A stretch of 42,849 nucleotides of DNA from Halobellus rufus (GTDB lineage Archaea > Halobacteriota > Halobacteria > Halobacteriales > Haloferacaceae): positions 1 through 42,849 of the forward strand of contig NZ_BBJO01000038.1 of the NCBI RefSeq assembly GCF_000739575.1, in the 5' to 3' direction. Each line of letters opens with the position of its first letter. Position 1 is the first letter of the stretch. The translations under genes and the position numbers were made by a program. Positions 7,447 to 15,173 of the stretch are shown in pieces. Under the pieces are notes generated by a model, which worked only from the letters and a program-made list of their open reading frames with translations, was not told the DNA's origin and did not search any database.

Positions 7447-8900
7447 TCATTCGATACAGCAGCTCATCGTCGACGTATCCCGCCGAAACGCCTGACAGGC
7501 GTGTTTGAACGCCTCGCTGAATGTGGGGAACGGGTGGATCGTGTCGATGATGTCGTCGACGGTGAGGCCGAACCTCACCGCCAGCGTCGCTTCCATGATC
7601 ATGTCGGCGGCACGGGGGCCAACCATATGGACGCCGACGATTTCGTCAGTCTCGTGGTGTTTGACGACCTGGACGAGGCCATCCGTGTTTTCGACGGCTT
7701 TTGCTCGCGGAACATCCGCCATCTGGACGGTTCGGCACGAACAGGTACCGTGCTCGTCCTTGTACTCCAGTTCGGTCGTCCCGACCGCGGCGACTTCCGG
7801 GCTGGTGAACACGACTGCTGGCACCGCGTCGAAGTCGATGCTGACGCCCTCGTCCCCGAAGGCGTTCTTGACGGCGTGATTGCCCTCCTTGGCGGCGACC
7901 GTCTCCAGTTCGGGCTCGCCGATCACGTCACCCGCTGCGTAGATGTCGGGACTCGTCGTCTGGAAATGCTCGTCGACACGGATCGCGCCATCGGATTCGG
8001 TCTCGACGCCGACTGCTTCCAAGCCGATGTCCTCGCTGTTGGGCTGGACGCCGGTCGCGACGAATAACGCCTCTGCGGTGAACGCTCGCTCCTCGTCCTC
8101 GATGACAGTCTCCACAGCGACGCCCTTCTGACCAGGGTCAGCACCACTGTCGGTAGCCACATCCTGAACCTGCTGGAAGTCGTTACTGGTCACGATGTTG
8201 ATTCCCTCCTCGCGGAAGGCTCGTTGCATCTCCCGGCCGAGCTGGCCTTCCATTCCTGAGAGCACGTGACCGGAGCGCTGGAGAACCTTCACGTCGACGC
8301 CGACACGGTGGAGGATCTGGCCCCACTCCAGCGCGATGTACCCGCCGCCGACTATCAGAATACTCTCGGGAAGGTCGCGCTCCTCGAGGATGGTCTCGCT
8401 CGTGTAGTACTCGACTTCGTTGAGCCCGTCGATCGGTGGCGCCCAGGGCGAACTTCCGGTCGCAACGAGTGCCTTCTCCCCAGTGATGTGCGCCCCCTCG
8501 TCGGCGCCGTCGATGACCTCGATGGTCGTGTCGTCGACCAGCTGGCCGTAGCCTCGTAGATGTCGGTCTCGAAATGCTCGGCAACATCGACGTAGTTCTC
8601 CTGCCGGAACCGCTCGACGAGTTCCTCGGTACCGTCAAGGGCGTCGGCCCAGTCGACAGTCGGTTCCTCGGGGTATCGAACGGCGTCGAAGGGATTCTCC
8701 AACGCTGCAGCGCCGCTCTCGGCGACGGCAAGTAGATGTTTACTCGGGACACAGCCGACGTTCACGCAGGTCCCGCCGATGGGCAAGCCGGTGTTCACCA
8801 TCGCCGTCGAGAGATCCCGCCGGCTCGCTTCGGTGATCGCGGCGAAGGCTGCGGCGCCACCACCGAGAATCACGAGATCATAGTCGGAGGTGTGAGTCAT
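7447..8900 (-). pseudogene. merA: Mercuric reductase MerA, frameshifted
   Basis: Flavoprotein disulfide reductase that reduces Hg(II) to Hg(0) with NAD(P)H. The N-terminal part has the FAD motif GGGAAAF and the redox pair C45/C50 in GGTCVNVGCVPSK. The C-terminus ends MSCCIE, the vicinal Cys pair that binds Hg(II) in MerA and is absent from lipoamide dehydrogenases. No NmerA domain is present. The frame breaks near 8551: one more G (GAGGCTACGG to GAGGGCTACGG) would restore IYEGYGQLVDDTTIEV and give a 484-aa protein, the usual core length. It is divergent from an HxlR-type regulator 78 bases away, which likely controls it. The break may be an artefact or real inactivation. Confidence 0.88.
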
Positions 8901-8978
8901 CTATACCGATACTTTACGACAGGAAGTTCTTATACTCCAGAGTCCGAAGCTATAGAGTAGGTTGGAGGCCACGAAGCT
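8901..8978. promoter_or_regulatory. Divergent merA / hxlR promoter region
   Basis: This 78-base gap serves both genes. A TATA-like CTTATACT lies at 8929-8936, suited to the plus-strand regulator. An imperfect repeat of the type ATACTCC...ATAGAGT (about 8932-8957) could be the operator. No operator has been assigned with certainty. Confidence 0.4.
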
Positions 8979-9323
8979 ATGGCAGATACTACCTCATCGG
9001 CGCCAGCGTGCGATGTCGACGGCACGTGCTACTGTCCGCTCACGGGTGTCATCGACACGTTGAGCCGGAAATACGCGATGCAACTCGTCAGCATCATCGG
9101 CGCACACGATTCACTGCGGTTCGCGGAGATCGAGGCGCATCTCCCGACGGCGAGCACGTCGACAATCTCGAAACGCCTCGACGAGTTTGAGGAGGCAGGA
9201 CTCGTCTCACGGACGCAGTACAACGAAATTCCGCCACGCGTCGAATACGCGCTAACTGACGAGGGGGATGAGATTCGTTCGAGATTAGAACCCCTTCTTG
9301 AGTGGGCGACGGCGAACTCCTGA
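8979..9323 (+). CDS. HxlR-family regulator with an N-terminal Cys motif
   Basis: A 114-aa winged-helix protein of the HxlR type: GVIDTLSRKYAMQLVSII, SLRFAEIEAHLP..STSTISKRLDEFEEAGLVSR, then PRVEYALTDEGDEI in the wing, all in family order. The N-terminal extension carries C11, C17 and C19 (CDVDGTCYCP), with a spacing that could bind a soft metal or sense thiol oxidation. It is divergent from merA, so I infer control of Hg(II) resistance. Experimentally described mer regulators are usually MerR- or ArsR-type; an HxlR-type partner would be less usual. Confidence 0.85.
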   Translation: MADTTSSAPACDVDGTCYCPLTGVIDTLSRKYAMQLVSIIGAHDSLRFAEIEAHLPTASTSTISKRLDEFEEAGLVSRTQYNEIPPRVEYALTDEGDEIRSRLEPLLEWATANS

Positions 9324-9424
9324 CGTACGGATTCCAGTGAATTTCATCCCACATTTGAGGCTACTCCATTCAGGTGGGGGTGTTAGCCCCAAGACTATCC
9401 TTTCTTCATATGCTACTGTGACGC

Positions 9425-9979
9425 ATGATAAACGAGGGAGCCTCTGCACCGTCATTCACTCTTCCAGGTCTCCGTGACGGAGAACAAACCGAGTACAGCT
9501 TGGATGAGACAACTGCGGATGATCGGGCTGCGTTGCTAGTTTTTTACCCATTTGATTTCAGTCCTGTTTGTACCAACGAACTGTGTGCGATCCGCGATGC
9601 AGAGTGGTTTCAGCTGACGCCGGCGCTCGATGTCTGGGCAATTTCTGGGGACAGCGTCTACGCCCACCGAGCATTCGCCGAGGAATACGGCCTCAATTTT
9701 CCGTTACTTAGTGATAGCTCCGGGCGGGTTGCCGAGTCGTATGATGTCTGTTATGACGAATGGGAGAACCACGAGCGCGTTCCACAGCGTGCTGTGTTCC
9801 TCATCGATTCGGAGCAAACGATTCGATACGCTTGGGCCACAGAAGATGCACTCGAGAAGCCGGATTTCTTCCCGGTTAAAGACGCTCTTGATACGCTGGA
9901 AGCGGAACGCGATGAATTCGGTCCTGATGATGTCGAATTAGTCGTCGAATATAACGAGGAACCGGAACCGCTCACGTAA
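9425..9979 (+). CDS. Peroxiredoxin (AhpC/TSA family)
   Basis: A 184-aa thiol peroxidase. The peroxidatic site is FYPFDFSPVCTNELC, with C49 as peroxidatic Cys and a second Cys at 54. It is followed by the usual thioredoxin-fold elements (VWAISGDSVYAHRAFAEEYGLNFPLLSD) and a resolving-type Cys in YDVCYDEW. It reduces H2O2 or organic peroxides in the cytoplasm with an unknown thiol donor. It is not clearly in an operon, but it sits beside merA and the Cys-containing regulator, which suggests a thiol and metal stress block. Confidence 0.88.
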   Translation: MINEGASAPSFTLPGLRDGEQTEYSLDETTADDRAALLVFYPFDFSPVCTNELCAIRDAEWFQLTPALDVWAISGDSVYAHRAFAEEYGLNFPLLSDSSGRVAESYDVCYDEWENHERVPQRAVFLIDSEQTIRYAWATEDALEKPDFFPVKDALDTLEAERDEFGPDDVELVVEYNEEPEPLT

Positions 9980-10021
9980 ACGGCTGTTTGAGGACAGTTT
10001 CAGTGAACGCCGCTCCGACAA

Positions 10022-11181
10022 TCAGCCCATCGCCTCTTGGAACCGCTCACGCAGCGCATCTTCACGCTCCTCGAACTGGTCGACCTTCTCCTGTAGATCG
10101 TCGCTGACGCGCTCGATGCTCGCGAGCGCACGCTCGCCGGCGAGCGACGCCTGCGACCCGTCGTCGCCGTCCGCCTCGAGCTGCTCCTCGTAGGCTCGCT
10201 CGACGCGCTCGATGGTACCTCGGGGTTGAACAGGATGTCGTTGGCCGTGCGGACGTAGCCGTCCAGCGACGCACCCTCCTTGCCCTGGAAGAAGTGAGTG
10301 AGCGCGTACGTCGCGCCGGAGTGCAGCGTCCACATATCGATCTCGAACGGCGACGCAGCGTTCGCCTCGGCATCCTCGGCAGCACGCTCTGCGAGATAGT
10401 CCGGGAATCCCAGCAGGCTGTAAAACTCGGTGACGGTAAACGGGAGCTCGGAGAACTCGAGATCAATCTCCTGCGCATCTCGGATGAACTCGAAGAGATC
10501 GTCGGCGACGAGTTCGACCTGGGCGAGAATCTCCTCCCACCAGGTCCGAAAGTCCCGAACGTCCCCGACGTGCTTGATGACTTCCTTGTCGGTGAGCGAG
10601 CGCATCGAATTCGAGCAGTACCCGTCCTGAGCGAATCCCTCTACGTAGACGGCGTGCTCACCGAAGAAGTCGTAGCCGGAGGTCACGCCCATCGTGATCG
10701 GGTCCGATCGCCCCGGCAGCCGGACTTCGAGACCGTCGAACATCACGTCCATATGGACTTCGCCCCCGCCCCGGTAGCGCCGGATCTCGCCGAACATCAC
10801 ATCGCCGAGCGGCGTCCCGTCGATGGTCTTCTCGCGAAGAACCTCTTCCAAGGGCCTGTACACGTCGACCGGATTAATGATCGCGTAACTGTCCGTAGGG
10901 ACGTGAAATAGTGGGTCTGCGTCGGGCTCATCGTCTGTCGCGTGGTCGCGCGCTCTCGTCGGCTCGACTAAGGCGTTGAAGCGCTCCGTTTCGACCCACT
11001 CGTCGGAGTAGGGATTCCGGTATGCGACTGTCGTCTCGACGGCCTGCGGGAGGTCACGAATCGTCTCGGCGAAGGATTTCGGTTCGTCGACCGTTTTCTT
11101 CCGGCGGTACCAGTCGGGTAGTTCTGTATCGGTTCGTCCGTCGACGCCAGCGAACACGGTTCTGGATTCTGGGTCTTTCAT
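10022..11181 (-). pseudogene. DUF932-like plasmid protein, frameshifted
   Basis: A protein of about 386 aa when repaired. The core (YAIINPVDVYRPLEEVL; RYRGGGEVHMDVMFDGLEV; YDFFGEHAVYVEGFAQDGYCSNSMRSL) resembles DUF932, a family of phage- and plasmid-encoded proteins of unknown function; the assignment is by eye. The frame breaks near 10212-10216: one added G (GAGGTACC to GAGGGTACC) joins FNPE to GTIERVERAYEEQ and a coiled-coil tail ending EAMG at 10022. The unshifted frame instead reads through low-complexity RSRR residues to 10000. I favour ATG 11181 (MKDPESR) over GTG 11190. Confidence 0.62.
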
Positions 11182-11237
11182 TGCAGTCACCTCGAAATCG
11201 AATTCGTCATCCGCACCGGCGCTCTCATCACGCGCCC

Positions 11238-11263
11238 TGCGCCCCTCTCACGGGCGCAAAAAC
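11238..11263 (-). promoter_or_regulatory. Leader hairpin copy (before the DUF932-like gene)
   Basis: Perfect 7-base stem TGCGCCC (11238-11244)/GGGCGCA (11252-11258), directly preceded on the minus strand by TTTTT, about 57 bases before the start. This is the strongest stem of the set. Confidence 0.65.
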
Positions 11264-11271
11264 AACCACTC

Positions 11272-11311
11272 TTAACCAACATTCTACCAAAAATCCAGCA
11301 ATGTTGGTTAA
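11272..11311. repeat. Dyad element copy 5
   Basis: Perfect arms TTAACCAACA (11272-11281) and TGTTGGTTAA (11302-11311), spacer 20 bases, between the C2H2-like gene and the leader of the DUF932-like gene. Confidence 0.85.
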
Positions 11312-11351
11312 TCATCTGGACGGTCCCGATACCTGGCTTCGGTCCTTGAAT

Positions 11352-11888
11352 TCACTCGTCGGCGTGGCGTCGACGGCGCACCTGTTCAGGATTCGGCACC
11401 CACGGATGTGCGTCCCAGCAGTGGAGGGCGTGCTCTTGTGCCGTGTCGAACAGCGCCTCGCACGACCCACATTCGTAGGCCGTCTCGGGCCAGCGTTCCG
11501 TGACGAACATCGCCGTCACCGTCGACCTGACTGGATCTGGTGCAGCCGACCGCTGAACATAATCATAGCCGATCACTGTCCGTCGACGAAGCGCCGACTG
11601 CGCCAGCCGTTCGGGCCGGTCTGCTGGGAGATACACCCAGCGGACGAACGCCTCTTCTGAGTCCTTCGCCGAGGGTTGAAGAATGAACCACCGGTCGTGA
11701 TCGTCGCGGAAAAGATACCGTTCTGTTCCCCGATTTTGGAGATAGAGCGGATCGCCGCGCCCGGCAATCACCCGCAGACCGATGGACGGAGAGATCGGGG
11801 TGAGGAGTCGCTCTTCCAGTGTGAGCGAGCTGGACTCTCCGGATGATGTCTCGCCCTCGAAGTAGTCAAGCGTCGCTTCGTCAGTCAT
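11352..11888 (-). CDS. Hypothetical protein with a C2H2-like zinc finger
   Basis: A 178-aa protein. Residues about 130-160 carry YECGSCEALFDTAQEHALHCWDAH, a C-x2-C-x(n)-H-x(3-5)-C/H pattern consistent with a zinc finger. The first two thirds match no family I can name. Start ATG 11888 overlaps the stop of the 51-aa gene upstream (ATGA), so it is the third member of a coupled cluster with the DUF6166 protein. The longer open frame to 12140 overlaps both upstream genes and is not credible. Confidence 0.7.
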   Translation of the reverse strand: MTDEATLDYFEGETSSGESSSLTLEERLLTPISPSIGLRVIAGRGDPLYLQNRGTERYLFRDDHDRWFILQPSAKDSEEAFVRWVYLPADRPERLAQSALRRRTVIGYDYVQRSAAPDPVRSTVTAMFVTERWPETAYECGSCEALFDTAQEHALHCWDAHPWVPNPEQVRRRRHADE

Positions 11889-12040
11889 GATTCGCTGGGA
11901 TTCGTCTCGTCTGTGTCTTTCCCAGCTGTTCGCTCGTGCCGGTCGTTGTATCGCTCGAGTTCTCGGCCGATGCACTCCAGCGCTGTGATGGCGCGTTCGA
12001 TGAGCTGGTACGTGGCCCGCGAGAGTCGGATGTTCTCCAT
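11885..12040 (-). CDS. Small coupled protein, 51 aa
   Basis: A 51-aa reading frame (starting MENIRLSRATYQLIERAITALE and ending TNPSES) between the DUF6166 and C2H2-like genes. Its ATG shares a base with the upstream stop (TGATG at 12038-12042) and its stop overlaps the downstream start (ATGA). This tight double coupling, plus a plausible amphipathic helix, makes it a likely real gene although it is short. No family recognised. Confidence 0.65.
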   Translation of the reverse strand: MENIRLSRATYQLIERAITALECIGRELERYNDRHERTAGKDTDETNPSES

Positions 12041-12726
12041 CAGTTGGCCTCCTCTGGTTCGACGAGGTCGTTACTCTCAGCGACGAGTGCCTGCACGGCT
12101 GAAGCAGGATCGTTCTCGACCGGAAGTGTTCGATGGTCAAGCGGGGCGGGATACGCCCGGTCGCCCTGCGCGCAAAGTATGATCAACCACTCCTTGCTCC
12201 CTTCGGCGAGGACGACGTAGTGGTCGATATCCCGACGTTGGAAGACTGTCCGATCTGTCCGGCTCACCGCACTCCAATTCGCCGGCAGTGACGATGACGG
12301 CGTCCCACCATCTGGCGTGAGTGCTCGGTACTCTTCGAATTCGGCGAGTACCGCCTCGATATCCTCCCCGGTGAGGTGCCAGCAGTCGGCCGGGCCATCA
12401 CACACCAGCTGACTGACCACGTCGTTGCGGAACTGGATGTAGTGTTGCTGGGCGACAGTTTCGTTGTCGGTGTAATCGAGGAGGAGCGCACAGGCGAGCT
12501 GTGCCGGTCCGCTCCCAACGTAGCCCCAGTCGAATTCTGCCGGGCTATGCCGCACGAGATTGTGACTTCGATTGGGGGTGAGGCGTTCGTGTGCGGTGAG
12601 TTTCAGGACAACTGGCGTTCCGTCGACACGCATCCCGACGTACTCAACGCGGTCTGTACTCGCCTGCCATCGCTCACTCGCATCCTGTACGACTGTTCGT
12701 GGGTCGGTAGTCGAATTCGTCTCCAT
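12040..12726 (-). CDS. DUF6166-domain protein
   Basis: A 228-aa protein with the hallmark FDWGYVGSGPAQLACALLLDY at residues about 65-86, which I recognise as DUF6166, a domain of unknown function common on mobile elements. It is the first gene of a three-gene coupled cluster (DUF6166, 51 aa, C2H2-like). Promoter sequences lie at 12790-12850 and the leader contains the GC hairpin. The region beyond residue 140 (SAVSRTDRTVFQRRDIDHYVVLAEG) is a beta-rich second part with no assignment. Confidence 0.75.
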   Translation of the reverse strand: METNSTTDPRTVVQDASERWQASTDRVEYVGMRVDGTPVVLKLTAHERLTPNRSHNLVRHSPAEFDWGYVGSGPAQLACALLLDYTDNETVAQQHYIQFRNDVVSQLVCDGPADCWHLTGEDIEAVLAEFEEYRALTPDGGTPSSSLPANWSAVSRTDRTVFQRRDIDHYVVLAEGSKEWLIILCAQGDRAYPAPLDHRTLPVENDPASAVQALVAESNDLVEPEEAN

Positions 12727-12756
12727 CGGTTGAATGCGGGCGTTCGGATTCCCCGC

Positions 12757-12778
12757 ACCCCTGCTGGGGGTCGAAAAA
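12757..12778 (-). promoter_or_regulatory. Leader hairpin copy (before the DUF6166 gene)
   Basis: On the minus strand TTTTTC (12773-12778) is followed by an ACCCC/GGGGT stem (12757-12771), about 31 bases before ATG 12726. Confidence 0.6.
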
Positions 12779-12822
12779 CCACCACCGGCTATTAGCCCCT
12801 CAGCGTCGCTTCAAAGTTAGAA

Positions 12823-12847
12823 TTCAGACTATTATAGTTCAGACTAT
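12823..12847 (-). promoter_or_regulatory. Direct repeat and TATA region of the DUF6166 cluster
   Basis: TTCAGACTAT occurs twice (12823-12832, 12838-12847), 15 bases apart, with CTATAATAG on the minus strand between them. This looks like a promoter with repeated operator half-sites. A second TATA-like CTAATAG lies at 12790-12797. Confidence 0.45.
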
Positions 12848-12958
12848 AACAATTCATCAGACAACCAATCGATAGAGGCAAGTCTATTCTTCGAAGAGAC
12901 AGCGAGCGGCTGCATCGTCGCCAGCGAGGGTTTGCTGATCCTCGTCCGTTTGACCTCC

Positions 12959-13018
12959 TCCTCCGCGTTCACGCGGAGGAATCCCACCACGGGATTTCAG
13001 GCCGAGCGAAGCGGCCTG
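12959..13018 (-). ncRNA. Three-hairpin end of a TnpB element (omegaRNA/right-end candidate)
   Basis: Directly 3' of the tnpB remnant (minus sense) are three stem-loops: CAGGCCG/CGGCCTG (12998-13018), ATCCC/GGGAT (12981-12995) and TCCTCCGCG/CGCGGAGGA with a TTCA loop (12959-12980). In IS200/IS605-type elements the right end forms such hairpins and the overlapping guide RNA ends there. The structure is seen; its expression is not. Confidence 0.5.
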
Positions 13019-13024
13019 TTGTTT

Positions 13025-13375
13025 TCAAGACGCATACGTTCCACGCGTCGTCTGCTGGTTTTCAGCATCGGCGTGGCTGTCTTGTGGCCCGGTCAAAGAG
13101 GCCCCATCCGTAGCCGAGTCATCGTCACCGGCCTTCTGTCGGGAAGTCCGGTCGCTTCGGCGGTGACTCTCTCCACTACGGTAGCGGTCTGCAATGTTTA
13201 TCGCCCCGTTCACGTCGGCTTGATACTCACCGACCCAACAGCCGTCGTTCGAGCACACGGTTCCGGTCATAAACTGGCTTTTCAGGAAATCGCCAGACTG
13301 CAAGAGAGTTTCAACAAAGCCGCTGAGACATCCCGAAGATATGCGTGTGGGGACTGCGCTCTCTACCAACACCAC
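13025..13375 (-). pseudogene. TnpB (IS1341/IS605 OrfB-type) C-terminal remnant
   Basis: Only the C-terminal end of a TnpB-type RNA-guided nuclease is recognisable: VCSNDGCWVGEYQADVNGA and INIADRYRSGES, the end of the zinc ribbon and the DxNxAxNIA part of the RuvC-III motif, then the variable tail ending TYAS that haloarchaeal members share. The upstream two thirds, including the DED catalytic Asp and Glu, are missing, and the sequence beyond 13375 becomes AT-rich and unrelated. The first 40 codons of the open frame do not align to the family by eye. It cannot be an active nuclease. Confidence 0.78.
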
Positions 13376-13789
13376 TTTGGTGTCTATTGAGCTGGTTTGT
13401 GAGTGCCATCAGTGGGGGGCGGATTATTTTATGATAATGTATATAGACAAATCTACAAAACAATCCTAAATACCTCTTCCAATCTAATATTTATAGGCTT
13501 AAAAATCATACTTATGTGTTACTTTGGTGGGGATAACGAATATATCCAAAAATCATCTGCTGCGCCACTTCTTAGTTTTTATATAGCATTATAAAATTTA
13601 TAACTTCGAGAAGCGCCGACATAGTCCTTCTTAGACGCTTATAGCCCGAATGTAGGTCTTCTCTAGTGGATATCTCGATACCTCAATTACTCGTGCTTAG
13701 TTGAGTAATCACGAGTAACTTTTTGTAGAACCTACCCGTACACCCAACCGAGCCAAATCAGAAACTATGCGCGAACCCTTCTCTCAACT
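13376..13789. other. AT-rich intergenic stretch upstream of the integrase
   Basis: No gene is supported here. Positions about 13425-13615 are much richer in A and T than the surroundings. A 63-codon open frame (13403-13594) exists on the plus strand but lacks haloarchaeal codon use, acidic composition and any family match. The inverted repeat at 13682-13718 is listed separately. Confidence 0.6.
13682..13718. repeat. Inverted repeat before the integrase (att or operator candidate)
   Basis: TTACTCGTG (13687-13695) pairs with CACGAGTAA (13710-13718), and the flanking CTCAA (13682-13686) and TTGAG (13701-13705) form a second overlapping pair. It lies 72 bases before the integrase start, where an attachment core or an autoregulatory operator would be expected. 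Confidence 0.45.
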
Positions 13790-15079
13790 ATGAGCGGCCG
13801 ACGAAGTCCCGAGACACCAATCCACGAGACCTTCCAAAAGTTCCTCACAGACAAGGGCAAAGGCGACACGGGTGAGAGCGGCAACTACCGTCGCAACACA
13901 GAGCGAGAACTCGACCGCTTCCACAGCTGGGCACTCGGGAAGACAGCCGATCCAGCCAACGCAGATCCAGCGACGTCGTGGAACGGGATCGTAGAGGCGG
14001 AACCCGTAACCTTCGCTGATCTCGACGCAACCGTGTTCGGCGACTACGCTCGATACCTTCGCGGATCGGGCTACTCCCACTCGACAATCAACACCTACTA
14101 CGCGTACGTGGCTTCGTGGTGTGGGTGGGCGCACGGACAAGGGTACATCTCACGGCACTACGCCCGGGAGTCAGATGCCGAAGACCCCCTTCCAGACAGT
14201 GATAACCGTCGTCCAGGTGACCAACAGGCGTGGGACTCGACAGATCGAGACCTCCTTACGCGATTCGTCGACGCAGAAGCCAGCGCTGCGATCGATACTT
14301 TCGGTGATATCGAGGTTCCATACGATGAAGCCGAGGACCCAGAGAGTGAGCTGTGGAACGAGAAAATCCGAGCTCGCTTCGAGGCAATCAAATTGTGTCG
14401 CGACCGCGCGCTCGCGTATCTGTTAGCGTACACGGGCTTGCGGGCGGCAGAGTTCCTTCGTGATCCGAATGACGACCGACCAGGACGGGACGGGTTACGC
14501 TGGCGCGACATCTCACTCAAGGACCGCAGTGCAACGGTCTACCGGAAAAACCAACAGTGGAAAGAAGCCTCACTTCCGGAACCCGTTCTTGGGCCCCTTC
14601 GTCGGTACAAGCAACTATTAGATCCGCCCGAAGAGTGGCCAGTATTCACGACCCTCCACCGGCCGACGCTATCTTCGCACGTCCAATCTGGGCTTGCTCA
14701 ACGTGGTCTTGATCAGGACACGATTGAAAGTGTTCGATCAACTTGGCCCGATCTCCTTGTGTCGGCCGAACAGGAACTTGCGGCCCCACCAGCATTGACG
14801 ACTGACGGGGCCCGACGGGTTCTTCAGCGACTCACTGACGCCGCTGACATCGATGTTAATGACGATCGTCACGACTACCTCGCTCCTCACGGCGGCCGTC
14901 GTGGAATGGGTGAGGTACTGGTCCGAGAGTTCGGCTACGCTGCTGCAGCCCGCTATCTCGATAACTCTGAGGAACAGGTTCGACAAGCTTACCAGCACAT
15001 TGAGGCCGCTGAACGGGCCGATATGGCGACTGAAGCACTCTCAAATACGGACCAACGGGTTAATCATAATTTGCCGTAA
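13790..15079 (+). CDS. Tyrosine recombinase / phage-type integrase
   Basis: A 429-aa site-specific recombinase. The N-terminal SAM-like core-binding domain spans residues about 10-125 (TFADLDATVFGDYARYLRGSGYSHSTINTYYAYV). The catalytic domain shows the first Arg in YTGLRAAEFLR, the H-x-x-R box as HGGRRGMGEVLV and the nucleophile Tyr in QVRQAYQHIEAAER. It may mediate integration or excision of an element or resolution of multimers. It stands at the left edge of the catabolic island, next to a TnpB scar and a strong inverted repeat. No tRNA gene is visible nearby. Confidence 0.88.
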   Translation: MSGRRSPETPIHETFQKFLTDKGKGDTGESGNYRRNTERELDRFHSWALGKTADPANADPATSWNGIVEAEPVTFADLDATVFGDYARYLRGSGYSHSTINTYYAYVASWCGWAHGQGYISRHYARESDAEDPLPDSDNRRPGDQQAWDSTDRDLLTRFVDAEASAAIDTFGDIEVPYDEAEDPESELWNEKIRARFEAIKLCRDRALAYLLAYTGLRAAEFLRDPNDDRPGRDGLRWRDISLKDRSATVYRKNQQWKEASLPEPVLGPLRRYKQLLDPPEEWPVFTTLHRPTLSSHVQSGLAQRGLDQDTIESVRSTWPDLLVSAEQELAAPPALTTDGARRVLQRLTDAADIDVNDDRHDYLAPHGGRRGMGEVLVREFGYAAAARYLDNSEEQVRQAYQHIEAAERADMATEALSNTDQRVNHNLP

Positions 15080-15080
15080 C

Positions 15081-15140
15081 TGTGTTTTTCTCACCAAGCT
15101 AGCAGGTTTTTGACTCTGGAGTGTTCTTTTGATTCAGCAG
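15081..15140 (+). terminator. T-run terminator region after the integrase
   Basis: Three T-tracts (GTTTTTCTC, GGTTTTTGAC, TTCTTTTGATT) follow the integrase stop within 60 bases, typical of archaeal factor-independent termination without a hairpin. The ABC ATPase gene converges from the right. Confidence 0.4.
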
Positions 15141-15173
15141 AAGACGGCGCTCGCTTATTAACAACTTCTATGA

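Noticed and set aside
11889..12140. N-terminal extension of the C2H2-like gene up to 12140
   Set aside because: It overlaps the 51-aa and DUF6166 genes and reads as R/S/P-rich frame-shadow sequence.
12932..13390. Plus-strand 152-codon frame over the TnpB remnant
   Set aside because: The minus strand carries recognisable TnpB motifs; the plus frame is its complement.
13403..13594. 63-codon plus-strand frame in the AT-rich stretch
   Set aside because: Codon use and composition are unlike haloarchaeal genes, there is no family match, and the frame is a chance product of low GC.
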